Shown here: piece by piece, positions 16,365-24,106 of the stretch
Position numbering within the stretch: position 1 is the first letter of the stretch
Layout: every line of letters starts with the position of its first letter
Assembly: GCF_009765965.1 (NCBI RefSeq)
Contig: NZ_LMUL01000014.1
Coordinates: 1,420,127 to 1,484,126, forward strand
Length of the DNA: 64,000 nt
Direction: 5' to 3'
Origin: Caulobacter sp. S45
GTDB lineage: Bacteria > Pseudomonadota > Alphaproteobacteria > Caulobacterales > Caulobacteraceae
Notes under the pieces: model-generated
What the model was told of the DNA's origin: nothing
The model's database searches: none
What the model saw: only the letters and a program-made list of their open reading frames with translations
Program-made: the position numbers and the translations under genes

Positions 16365-17135
16365 CTAGGTCCCCGTGAACCGCGCCGGGCGCTTTTCGCG
16401 GAAGGCGGCGACGCCTTCCTTGAAGTCTTCGGTGAAGCCGGCTTCGCGTTGCAGGTCGCGCTCGCAGTCGAGCTGGGCGTCCAGGCCGTTGTCCAACGCC
16501 GCCCAGCCCGCCTTGCGGATCAGCCCCAACGCGCGCGTCGGCCCCTGAGCCAGGCCCTCGGCCAGGGCGAAGGCCACAGCCTCCAGCTCGGCGTCGGGGA
16601 CCACCCGGTTGATCAGGCCCCACGCGAGAGCCTTGGCCGCCGGCAGGGCCTCGCCCAGCAACATCAGCTCCATCGCCCGCGCCCGGCCGACCGCGCGCGT
16701 CAGCAGGAAGGTCGATCCCGCGTCGGGGATCAGACCGATGCGGCGGAAAGCCAGGATGAAGGACGCACCCTCGCCGGCCACGATCAGGTCGCCGGTCAGC
16801 GCCAGCGAACAGCCGGCCCCAGCCGCCACGCCGCCTACGGCGGTGATGTAGGGGATGCGCAGGTCGCGCAGCTTGCGCACCAGCGGATTGTAGCGCCGCT
16901 CAATCGACTCGCCGAGATCGGCGGTGGTGCGCTCTTCGTTCAGATTGGCGCCCGACGAGAAGGCCCGGCCCGAGCCGATCAGCACCAGGGCGCGGGCGGA
17001 GGCCTCCGCCTCAGACACGGCTTCGGCGAGTTCGGCCAGCATGGCCTGGGACAGGGCGTTCAGGGTGCCCGGATCGTTGAGGCGGATCACCGCCACCCCG
17101 CCGCGCCGCTCCGTTTCGATGACCGTGTACGCCAT
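16365..17135 (-). CDS. Enoyl-CoA hydratase/isomerase family protein
   Basis: 256 residues with the crotonase fold. The start MAYTVIETERRGGVAVIRLN follows an AGAGGA site; a longer reading from 17252 adds a non-conserved leader. The oxyanion hole segments GSGRAFSSGANL and VGGVAAGAGCSLALTGD are present, along with a late GLIPDAGSTFLLTRAVG. The sequence resembles the PaaG branch, which hydrates or isomerises enoyl-CoA esters. It is divergent from an AidB-like dehydrogenase with a 78-bp shared promoter region. Confidence 0.88.
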   Translation of the reverse strand: MAYTVIETERRGGVAVIRLNDPGTLNALSQAMLAELAEAVSEAEASARALVLIGSGRAFSSGANLNEERTTADLGESIERRYNPLVRKLRDLRIPYITAVGGVAAGAGCSLALTGDLIVAGEGASFILAFRRIGLIPDAGSTFLLTRAVGRARAMELMLLGEALPAAKALAWGLINRVVPDAELEAVAFALAEGLAQGPTRALGLIRKAGWAALDNGLDAQLDCERDLQREAGFTEDFKEGVAAFREKRPARFTGT

Positions 17136-17213
17136 GGGCTCGCCGTCCTCTTTTGACCTGGAAGCGTTGTAGCCCGGCTTGACGTGTCGAGGCAAAGACC
17201 TGCCCAATACGTC

Positions 17214-18857
17214 ATGCCGAGCTTCGCCCCCCGGACCGACCTCGAAACCCACACGGTGGAGAACCAGCCGCCGCCGTTCGCGGGGCGCAACCTGTACCTG
17301 ACCGACCTGGCGCTGCGCGATGCGGTGCGGCGGGAAGCCGACGGCTGGCTCGACACGCGGGCCGAGGCGCTAGGCGCGGTGGCAGGGTCGGAGGCGACGC
17401 TGGAGCTGGGCGAACTGGCCAACCGCCATCCGCCGGAGTTCGTCCCGTTCGACCGCTACGGCCGCCGGCTGGACGAAGCGCGCTTCCACCCAAGCTATCA
17501 CGCGCTGATGACACTCGCGATGGATCACCAGATCCACGACCTCGCCTGGACCTCGGGCGAACCGAGCGGGCATGTCGCCCACGCCGCCCTGCTGTCGATC
17601 TTCACCCAGGCCGAGGCCGGGGTGATGTGCCCGATCAACATGACCTACGCCTCGGCCCCGGCCCTGCGCAGCCAGACGGACGCGACCGGGCCCTGGCTGG
17701 AGAAGCTGCTCGGCGGCCGATACGACGCGCCCCTGCGCCCCATCGCCGACAAGGCCGGGATCACGCTCGGCATGGCTATGACCGAGAAGCAGGGCGGCAG
17801 CGACGTGCGGGCCAACACCACCCGCGCCGCGCCCTTGGGTGGACGGGATTATCGGCTGACGGGGCACAAGTGGTTCTGTTCGGCGCCGATGAGCGACGGG
17901 TTCCTCACGCTGGCCTATGCGGAAGGCGGGCTGAGCTGCTTCCTAGTCCCGCGCGTCGCCCCGGACGGGGAACGCAACACGATCCAGCTGATGCGGCTAA
18001 AGGACAAGCTCGGCAACCGCTCCAACGCCTCGGCCGAGATCGAATACCATGACGCCTACGCCATGCGCCTGGGCGAGGAAGGCGCGGGCGTGAAGGTGAT
18101 CATCGACATGGTCCACCACACCCGGCTCGGCACCATCGCCTCGACGCTGGGGATCATGCGCCGGGCGCTGGCGGAGGCGGTGAACCACACATCTGGCCGC
18201 CGCGCCTTCCAGAAGACCCTGATCGACCAGCCGGCGATGACCGCGGTAATCGCCGACCTGGCGCTGGAATACGAGGCGGCGGCGGTGTTGGTGATGCGCG
18301 TCGCGCGCGCGTTCGGCGACGAGGACCCGCAGGCCAAGGCCTTCGCCCGGCTGGCGGTGGCGCTGGCCAAGTACTGGCTGACCAAACGGTGCGCCGGCTT
18401 CGTCTACGAGTGCATGGAGTGCCACGGGGGCGTCGGCTACGTCGAGGAGACGCCGATGCCGCGTCTGTACCGCGAAGCCCCGCTGAACGGGATCTGGGAG
18501 GGCTCGGGCAATATCATCGCGCTGGACGTGCTGCGGACGCTGAAGCGCGAACCGGCGGCGCTGGCGGCCTATGCGGCGGAGGTGGAGCAGGCGCGCGGAG
18601 GAAATGTGGCGCTGGATCGGGCGGCGGAAGCGCTAAGGCAGGCTGCGGCGGAGGCTGTGGGTGAGACCGACGCGCGGGGCTTGTGCGAGCGCATGGCGCT
18701 TGTGCTGCAGGGCGCTCTGCTGGTCCGCCATGCGCCAACGGCGGTGGCCGACGCCTTCTGCGCGCGATGGTTCGGGGACGGCGCGGGCGTCAGCTACGGG
18801 GCGCTGCCGCGAGGCGTGGACCTGCAGGCGATCGTAGGGCGGCAGACGCTGGGGTAG
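17214..18857 (+). CDS. aidB: AidB-like acyl-CoA dehydrogenase family protein
   Basis: 547 residues, close to the length of E. coli AidB (541). The start at 17214 gives MPSFAPRTDLETHTVENQ; THTVxNQPxPF with the next NLYLTDLALRDAVRREA is diagnostic for the AidB branch. The flavin site TEKQGGSDVRANTT and the late GVGYVEETPMPRLYREAPLN are conserved. AidB-type flavoproteins are induced by alkylation damage in E. coli and bind DNA, with weak isovaleryl-CoA dehydrogenase activity. The divergent enoyl-CoA hydratase suggests a catabolic role is also possible. Confidence 0.85.
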   Translation: MPSFAPRTDLETHTVENQPPPFAGRNLYLTDLALRDAVRREADGWLDTRAEALGAVAGSEATLELGELANRHPPEFVPFDRYGRRLDEARFHPSYHALMTLAMDHQIHDLAWTSGEPSGHVAHAALLSIFTQAEAGVMCPINMTYASAPALRSQTDATGPWLEKLLGGRYDAPLRPIADKAGITLGMAMTEKQGGSDVRANTTRAAPLGGRDYRLTGHKWFCSAPMSDGFLTLAYAEGGLSCFLVPRVAPDGERNTIQLMRLKDKLGNRSNASAEIEYHDAYAMRLGEEGAGVKVIIDMVHHTRLGTIASTLGIMRRALAEAVNHTSGRRAFQKTLIDQPAMTAVIADLALEYEAAAVLVMRVARAFGDEDPQAKAFARLAVALAKYWLTKRCAGFVYECMECHGGVGYVEETPMPRLYREAPLNGIWEGSGNIIALDVLRTLKREPAALAAYAAEVEQARGGNVALDRAAEALRQAAAEAVGETDARGLCERMALVLQGALLVRHAPTAVADAFCARWFGDGAGVSYGALPRGVDLQAIVGRQTLG

Positions 18858-18877
18858 CCAGATCGGCGCAAGCTGTC

Positions 18878-18990
18878 TGCGTCCTTCGAGACGCCCTTTC
18901 AGGGCTCCTCAGGATGACGGGACTTAGTGGATTACACCAATCTTCGTCATGCCGAGAAGCGCTCCACCAGGGCGCGTCTCGAAGCACGCA
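18878..18990. repeat. Dispersed palindromic repeat, family A, copy 2
   Basis: Same arms as copy 1 (TGCGTCCTTCGAGACGC to GTCTCGAAGCACGCA). It fills the convergent gap between the aidB stop (20 nt away) and the stop of the secreted Pro/Cys protein (9 nt away). Confidence 0.9.
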
Positions 18991-18999
18991 GGTCTGAAA

Positions 19000-19485
19000 C
19001 TACCAGCCGTAGGGCTGGGCGCCGTACTGCGGGGCGCAGTCGCAGGGCGAAGGCGGGGGCGGAGGCGGCGCCATGCAGCAGGGACGCGGCGGGGGCGCGT
19101 ACTGCGGCGGCGGGGCCATGCAGCAAGGACCCTGCGGCGCATATTGCGGCGGCGGCGCGTATTGGGGCGCGGGCGGCGGGGTGAACTGGATACGGCTGTG
19201 ATGGTGGCCGCGGCAGGCGTCGTCGCCCACACCCAGGTGCGCCCCGGCGCCGGCGTTGAGCCCCAGCACCGTCACGCCCGCGTGCGCGCCGACGATGGTG
19301 AAGGAATCGCAGTTCCCCTCGTCATAAGCCTGGCTGTAGCCGCCGCCCTGACCACCGCCATTGTAGCCCGCATAGGCGTATGCGGGGGCCGGCAGATAGC
19401 CGCCGGCGTAGCCATAGGGTTGAGCCTGCGCGCCGCCGGCCACCAGGGCCGCCGCCGCTGTCGCGATGCAGAAAAGCTTGTTCAT
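19000..19485 (-). CDS. Secreted Tyr/Gly/Pro-rich protein with paired cysteines, unknown
   Basis: 161 residues with a signal peptide (MNKLFCIATAAAALVAGGAQ, cut after AQA). A Tyr/Gly-rich stretch follows, then a compact central part (DSFTIVGAHAGVTVLGLNAG, then a GDDACRGHHH segment), then a Pro-rich tail with QYAPPPQYAP repeats and two CCMAPPP units plus a final CDC. I do not recognise a family. The composition suggests a surface or cell-wall-associated protein with disulfides or metal binding through the CC and HHH clusters. Confidence 0.65.
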   Translation of the reverse strand: MNKLFCIATAAAALVAGGAQAQPYGYAGGYLPAPAYAYAGYNGGGQGGGYSQAYDEGNCDSFTIVGAHAGVTVLGLNAGAGAHLGVGDDACRGHHHSRIQFTPPPAPQYAPPPQYAPQGPCCMAPPPQYAPPPRPCCMAPPPPPPSPCDCAPQYGAQPYGW

Positions 19486-19646
19486 CCGAAACCGCCCTCA
19501 CGTCCCTGATGGCGCGCCTGAAGCGCAGCTCGCCGATCATCCTGAAAGGGTTATGAAGCCGCGATGGTCCGGGCGACCACCGCATTCTCCGGACGGTTGA
19601 ACAGGTTAGCGTGGCAGGCGAGTCGTCGCCGCCCTTGGTTGGCCCC

Positions 19647-20066
19647 TTAGAGCCCCTGATTTTCCAGAGGCAGCGGTCGGGCCTTGCGATCCGAATCGAT
19701 GGCCACAAAGGTGAAGGTGCCTTGGGTCACGCGGATGGCGTCGAGCGCGTCGCGCCGGCGGCGCCACGCCTCCACGAACACCTTGACCGAGCTTCGGCCG
19801 CTGCTGATCACCCGGGCGAACAGGCTGACCTCGTCGCCGACGAACACCGGGCTGAGAAAGCTCATGCTGTCGATAGCGACGGTGGCGCAACGGCCCCGCG
19901 CCAGGCGGAAGGCGACCGTGGCCGCGGCCAGGTCCATCTGCGACAGCAGCCAGCCCCCGAAGATGTCGCCTTCGGGATTGGTCGAGGCGGGCATGGCGAT
20001 GGTGCGGATGATGGGTTCATCCGACGGCCACGCCGGATTGGAGGAGGTCGGTTCGTCGGGCGTCAC
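19647..20066 (-). CDS. Acyl-CoA thioesterase, hotdog fold (YciA-like)
   Basis: 139 residues from a GTG at 20066 that overlaps the stop of the upstream lipoprotein gene (GTGA). The longer frame to 20180 lies inside that gene and is not conserved. The hotdog helix NPEGDIFGGWLLSQMDLAAA and the following VAIDSMSFLSPVFVGDEVSL match YciA-type acyl-CoA hydrolases. It is the last gene of an Mla-like operon, which may connect it to lipid turnover; that link is inference. Confidence 0.85.
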   Translation of the reverse strand: MTPDEPTSSNPAWPSDEPIIRTIAMPASTNPEGDIFGGWLLSQMDLAAATVAFRLARGRCATVAIDSMSFLSPVFVGDEVSLFARVISSGRSSVKVFVEAWRRRRDALDAIRVTQGTFTFVAIDSDRKARPLPLENQGL

Positions 20067-20824
20067 TGCGGCGTCCTGGATTGAGTTGCTTGAGTCGTCT
20101 GGGTGGTTTGGGTCGATACGGATCGGGTCTGCGTCACGTTCGGCGCAACTGCAAGGGTCGGGGCCGCGGCATCGGTCCAATCGACCACTTCGGCCAGGGT
20201 TTCGTCCACCGCCTTGTCGAAGGCGCCCACCAACAGCGACACCCGGTTATCGGCCGTCGGCTCGCGATGGGTGAAGACGCGCTGGAGGACCTGGCGCCCG
20301 TCGACGGAGGTCAGGGTGGCGCGCACGCCGACGAGCACCGCCGGCGCGGCCGCGGCGTCCCCGTCGTAGCGCACCTCGAAATGGCTGACGTCCAGGCGGA
20401 GCAGGGCGTCGGCCGCGCCGAGTTGGCCACGATCGAGGATGCGGGTCTTCTGGGCGCGCGCCTCGAAGGTGCGCTGCACGTCCTCCTGGAACATCAGCAC
20501 CGCCGGCGACAGCCAACGCGCGCCGGCGATGTAGGCGCCCTGGTCGCCGGTGATGGTCAGGATGCCGTCGCCCATTCCCGCACGCGGCAACACCACCGCC
20601 GACAGCACTACCCCGGAAACCCCCGCCGGCCCGCGCCCCACCACGGTCGCGGGGGTCGTCGCCGTCGCCGCGTCGTCGCGGCCAAACTGGTAGAGCTGCA
20701 CCGGCTTGGACTTGGGCAACAGCGAGACGCAGCCGCCCAGACCCGAGACGAGCCCAAGGGCGACGCCGATCGCGCCCAGCGCAGGCGCACGGCGGCTCAA
20801 GGCGTTGGAGAAGGAGGCTTTCAC
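20063..20824 (-). CDS. ABC-type transport auxiliary lipoprotein (PqiC/ABC_trans_aux family)
   Basis: 253 residues, starting with a GTG that overlaps the MCE gene stop (GTGA). The N terminus is a lipoprotein signal with lipobox GLGGC. The body matches the auxiliary component of MCE systems: LYQFGRDD, AGARWLSPAVLMFQEDVQRT, and a C-terminal half ending in a Thr/Gln-rich tail. It is expected to be anchored in the outer membrane facing the periplasm and to work with the MCE protein encoded just upstream. Confidence 0.83.
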   Translation of the reverse strand: MKASFSNALSRRAPALGAIGVALGLVSGLGGCVSLLPKSKPVQLYQFGRDDAATATTPATVVGRGPAGVSGVVLSAVVLPRAGMGDGILTITGDQGAYIAGARWLSPAVLMFQEDVQRTFEARAQKTRILDRGQLGAADALLRLDVSHFEVRYDGDAAAAPAVLVGVRATLTSVDGRQVLQRVFTHREPTADNRVSLLVGAFDKAVDETLAEVVDWTDAAAPTLAVAPNVTQTRSVSTQTTQTTQATQSRTPQ

Positions 20825-21759
20825 GGCTTCACCTCGACAGTCTTGGCCGGGGCCTTGGTCAGCACCTGGCGGGGATTCTGCTCGACCTGCGAGACCAGCC
20901 GGTCGAGCGATTCGGCGGCGGTCTGCAGGCTGTTGATGGTGCGGGTGAGCTGGGGCAGCCCAGTGGTGGCGAAATTGGCGGTGGGGCCTTGCAGGCTCCC
21001 GACCAGACCGCGCGCATCGACGGCCGCGCCCCTCAGCTCGTCCACGGCCCCGTCCAGCTTGGCCAGGGTGTTGCGCCCGTCGACCGTCAGCATGTGGTCG
21101 GCGTCGCCGGACAGGCTGGCGATCCGCTGCGAGGCGGTGTTGACGCTCTTCAGCGTGCTGTCCAGGTCCAGCAGCAGCTGCTTCTGGTCCTTCACCATGG
21201 CCGTGGCGTCCTTGATGTTGACCAGGGTGGCGTTGAAATTCTTGATGTTGGAGTCCGACAGCAGCTGGTTGACCCGATCCAGCGCCTGCACCGAGCGGGC
21301 CAGCACGTCGCCGCCGCCCTCCAGCAGGCCTTCGAGCGCCCCCTGCTTGGTCTTGATCACCGGGATCTGCCCGTCCGGCGTCACGTCCTTGAGCAGCGGC
21401 TTGCTCACCGTCCCAGCGGTCAGCTGGATGTAGTTCACCCCGGTGATGCCCAGCGGCTCCAGCGTCGCATAGGAATCCACCCGGATCGGCGCGTCGGCGG
21501 TGGTGCGGATGCGCGCCACCACCCGGTTGGGGTCTTCCCGGTCCAGCGACAGCTTGGTCACTTCGCCGACCTTGATGCCGTTGAAATAGACCTCGCCGCC
21601 AGAGGACAGCCCCCGCACCGGCCCTTTGAAGTCCACGTTGTAGATCGTGTACTCGGCGGTGAACTGCAGTCGCGCCAGCCAGACCACGAAGACCAGTAGG
21701 CCGACGAACAGGACGGCCGTGATCAGGCCGACCAAGGCGTAGTGTGCGTTGCGTTCCAT
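20821..21759 (-). CDS. MlaD/MCE family lipid transport protein
   Basis: 312 residues. One N-terminal membrane helix (ALVGLITAVLFVGLLVFVVW) is followed by the MCE domain (about 38-115), with VDFKGPVRGLSSGGEVYFNG and LGITGVNYIQL, and then a long helical C-terminal region. MCE proteins form hexameric rings that carry phospholipids across the periplasm. The ATG overlaps the ATPase stop by one base (TGATG), and its own stop overlaps the lipoprotein start. Confidence 0.9.
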   Translation of the reverse strand: MERNAHYALVGLITAVLFVGLLVFVVWLARLQFTAEYTIYNVDFKGPVRGLSSGGEVYFNGIKVGEVTKLSLDREDPNRVVARIRTTADAPIRVDSYATLEPLGITGVNYIQLTAGTVSKPLLKDVTPDGQIPVIKTKQGALEGLLEGGGDVLARSVQALDRVNQLLSDSNIKNFNATLVNIKDATAMVKDQKQLLLDLDSTLKSVNTASQRIASLSGDADHMLTVDGRNTLAKLDGAVDELRGAAVDARGLVGSLQGPTANFATTGLPQLTRTINSLQTAAESLDRLVSQVEQNPRQVLTKAPAKTVEVKP

Positions 21760-22589
21760 CACGCCCCTCCCGCCGCTCGCGCGGCCCGGCCGCGAGGGCC
21801 CAGGAAATATTCTTTTATCCAAGGATGATCGGAGCGTTCCAGCTCCGGTATCGGGGCGTTGGCCACCACCTTCTTGTCGGCGATCACCGCGACCCGGTCG
21901 CAGATGGCGTAGAGGCTGTCCAGGTCGTGGGTGATCATGAACACCGTCAGCCCCAGCGCCGAGGACAGGGCCTGGATCAGCCGGTCGAAGGCCGCCGCCC
22001 CGATCGGGTCGAGGCCCGCGGTCGGCTCGTCCAGGAACAGCAGCTCCGGGTCGAGCGCGATGGCGCGCGCCAATCCGGCCCGCTTGCGCATCCCGCCCGA
22101 CAGCTCCGCCGGCCGGAGCGCACCGGCCTCGGGCGGCAGGCCGGCCAGGGCGATCTTCAGCGCCGCCAGCTCTTCGATCTCGCGCTTGGGTAGGCGCGCG
22201 TGCTCGCGCAACGGCGCGGCCACGTTCTCCTGCACGGTCAGGGCCGAGAACAGCGCCCCGCCCTGGAACAGCACGCCCCAGCGGCTCTCCAGCCCATGCT
22301 GCTCCGCGTCGCTGGCGTGGGCCACGTCGACGCCCAGCACCTTCACCGTGCCGCCGTCGGGCTCGCGCAGGCCGATCAGGGTGTTGAGCAGCACCGACTT
22401 GCCCGCCCCCGAGCCGCCGACCAGGCCCAGCACCTCGCCCTTGTTGACGGTCAGGTCGAGCCCGTCGTGGACCACCTTCTCGCCGAAGCGGGAGACCAGG
22501 CCATGCACCTCGATGATCGGCTGGGCCGCCTCCGCCCCGATGGGCGACGGCGCACTGATGTCTTTGGAGGCCGGGACGGACGCGCTCAT
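21759..22589 (-). CDS. MlaF-like ABC transporter ATP-binding protein
   Basis: 276 residues from MSASVPASKDISAPSPIG; its ATG overlaps the permease stop (ATGA). Walker A is GGSGAGKSVL, the signature is LSGGMRKRAGLARAI (the GGMRKR form is characteristic of MlaF/Mkl), and Walker B is LLFLDEPTAGLD. It energises the MCE system from the cytoplasm. The C-terminal WIKEYFLGPRG segment resembles the MlaF tail that contacts its regulators. Confidence 0.92.
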   Translation of the reverse strand: MSASVPASKDISAPSPIGAEAAQPIIEVHGLVSRFGEKVVHDGLDLTVNKGEVLGLVGGSGAGKSVLLNTLIGLREPDGGTVKVLGVDVAHASDAEQHGLESRWGVLFQGGALFSALTVQENVAAPLREHARLPKREIEELAALKIALAGLPPEAGALRPAELSGGMRKRAGLARAIALDPELLFLDEPTAGLDPIGAAAFDRLIQALSSALGLTVFMITHDLDSLYAICDRVAVIADKKVVANAPIPELERSDHPWIKEYFLGPRGRAARAAGGA

Positions 22590-23716
22590 TGGCCGAACTG
22601 CATGAAGATCAGGGCGAAGATCGCGTCGACGATGATGATCGAGAACAGCGCCTGGACCACCGCCATGGTCACGCGCCGGCCGAGCTGCTCGACGTCGCCG
22701 CCGACCTCCAGCCCTTGGCGACAGCCGATGGCGGCGATGATCACCGCCAGGAAGGGCGCCTTGACCATGCCGATATAGAACTGGCTCACCCCGACATTGT
22801 CGAGCAGCCGCTGGATGAAGAACGCCGGCGACAGCCCGACCGCCGTCCAGATCACGATCAGGCCGCCGAACAGGCCCGAAAGCATGGCCACGAAGGTCAG
22901 CAGCGGGGTCATGGCCAGAAGCGCGATGAAGCGCGGCAGCACCAGGGCCTCGAACGGATCGACCCCCATGGTCTGCATGGCGTCCACCTCCTGGTTCATC
23001 TTCATCGCCCCGATCTCGGCGGCGAAGCTGGAGGCCGAGCGGCCGGCCAGGATGATGGCGGTGATCAGCACCCCGAACTCGCGCAGCACGGCGATCCCGA
23101 CCAGCTCCACCGAGAAGATCTTGGCTCCGAACTGGTTGAGCAGGCTCTGGCCCAGGAAGGCGACGGTGGCGCCGACGAAGAAGTTGGTGGTGGCCACGAT
23201 GGGCAGGGCGTCCAGGCCCGCGCGCTCCATCAGCGAGACCGAAGGCGCGATGCGGATACGGCGCGGATTGAGCAACACCCGCCACAGCGCGGAGATCAGC
23301 CGGCCGTAGAAGGCCAGGGTCTGGAACGCCTCGGACAGGATGTGGGCGACGCCCCTGCCGACCCGGCTCAGCAGCCCATACAGACCGCCGCCGCGATGGA
23401 CAGCGAGGTCCCCTTCGGTCCTGGCCCCATGGACGAAGGCCAGCAGCGAGTGGACGTCGGGCCGGGCGTCCAGCCCCTGGACATCGTCTCGCCCATCCAA
23501 AGCCTTGAGCAAGGCCAGGGCGCCGGCGGTGTCGAAGCGTTCGAGCCCGGACAGGTCGAAGGCGACCCGGCCCGTGTCCTTTCCCGAGCCGCTAAGGGCT
23601 TGCAGTAGACGTCCACCCGCGACGCCCATACCCGTGACGGTCCAATTTCCCGTCAGCGCCACGGCGACCGATGCGTCGATCCGTGGGGCGATCTCGAAAT
23701 CGGCGGGTTTGTTCAT
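22586..23716 (-). CDS. MlaE-type permease with N-terminal STAS domain
   Basis: 376 residues. Residues about 1-95 form a STAS domain (GRVAFDLSGLERFDTAGALAL), the role that separate MlaB plays in E. coli. Residues about 115-376 are the MlaE permease, with the family segment ILAGRSASSFAAEIGAMKMN and five to six membrane helices. It is first in a five-gene operon: permease, ATPase, MCE, lipoprotein, thioesterase. No MlaC is encoded here. Confidence 0.92.
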   Translation of the reverse strand: MNKPADFEIAPRIDASVAVALTGNWTVTGMGVAGGRLLQALSGSGKDTGRVAFDLSGLERFDTAGALALLKALDGRDDVQGLDARPDVHSLLAFVHGARTEGDLAVHRGGGLYGLLSRVGRGVAHILSEAFQTLAFYGRLISALWRVLLNPRRIRIAPSVSLMERAGLDALPIVATTNFFVGATVAFLGQSLLNQFGAKIFSVELVGIAVLREFGVLITAIILAGRSASSFAAEIGAMKMNQEVDAMQTMGVDPFEALVLPRFIALLAMTPLLTFVAMLSGLFGGLIVIWTAVGLSPAFFIQRLLDNVGVSQFYIGMVKAPFLAVIIAAIGCRQGLEVGGDVEQLGRRVTMAVVQALFSIIIVDAIFALIFMQFGQ

Positions 23717-24106
23717 CCGTTCGCCGCCCCCTCGTCACCGCCCATCTAGGCCAGAAAAGCGGCGCGATCGCACCCTGAATTTTTCCCGCTAGGGTGTCGG
23801 CCGGGCGACTTCGAGGGAAGCAGAGCCGCGCTCGGCTTCCCTAGCTTGCGCCTAAAAGTCGCATCTGAACGATATGGCTGTGCTTGGCGACCAAGCGCTC
23901 AAGACCTCGAGAAGTCGATTACTGCCCGACTGAAGACGATCCACGAGCAACTGGATGTTTCAACTGAACCACACAACACTATCCAACATTTACGCGATCT
24001 TACATTTTTGTGCTTTTGGATTTGGAAAGGACTAAAGTAGCCATGTTAACGGAACTTTCGCTCGCAAAGTCCGTTTGCGTCCCATCTGGGGAAACTCAAT
24101 TTCAGG
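23717..24106. other. 390-bp AT-richer non-coding region between divergent mlaE-type and GT/UGM genes
   Basis: This stretch is visibly poorer in G+C than its surroundings, especially 23930-24060 (ACATTTTTGTGCTTTTGGATTT). It holds two inverted repeats: CACCCT/AGGGTG (23771-23776 and 23791-23796), and AGGGAAGC/GCTTCCCT (23814-23821 and 23835-23842). Both divergent promoters must lie here. A 64-codon TTG frame at 23846-24040 is not convincing. Confidence 0.6.
23814..23842. other. Inverted repeat in the leader before the GT/UGM fusion gene
   Basis: A perfect 8-bp stem with a 13-nt GC-rich loop. It could be a leader structure or a terminator for transcription entering from the mlaE side. Confidence 0.4.

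Noticed and set aside
23846-24040. 64-codon TTG frame in the AT-rich gap
   Set aside because: No ribosome site, no recognisable motif, and composition of a random frame.
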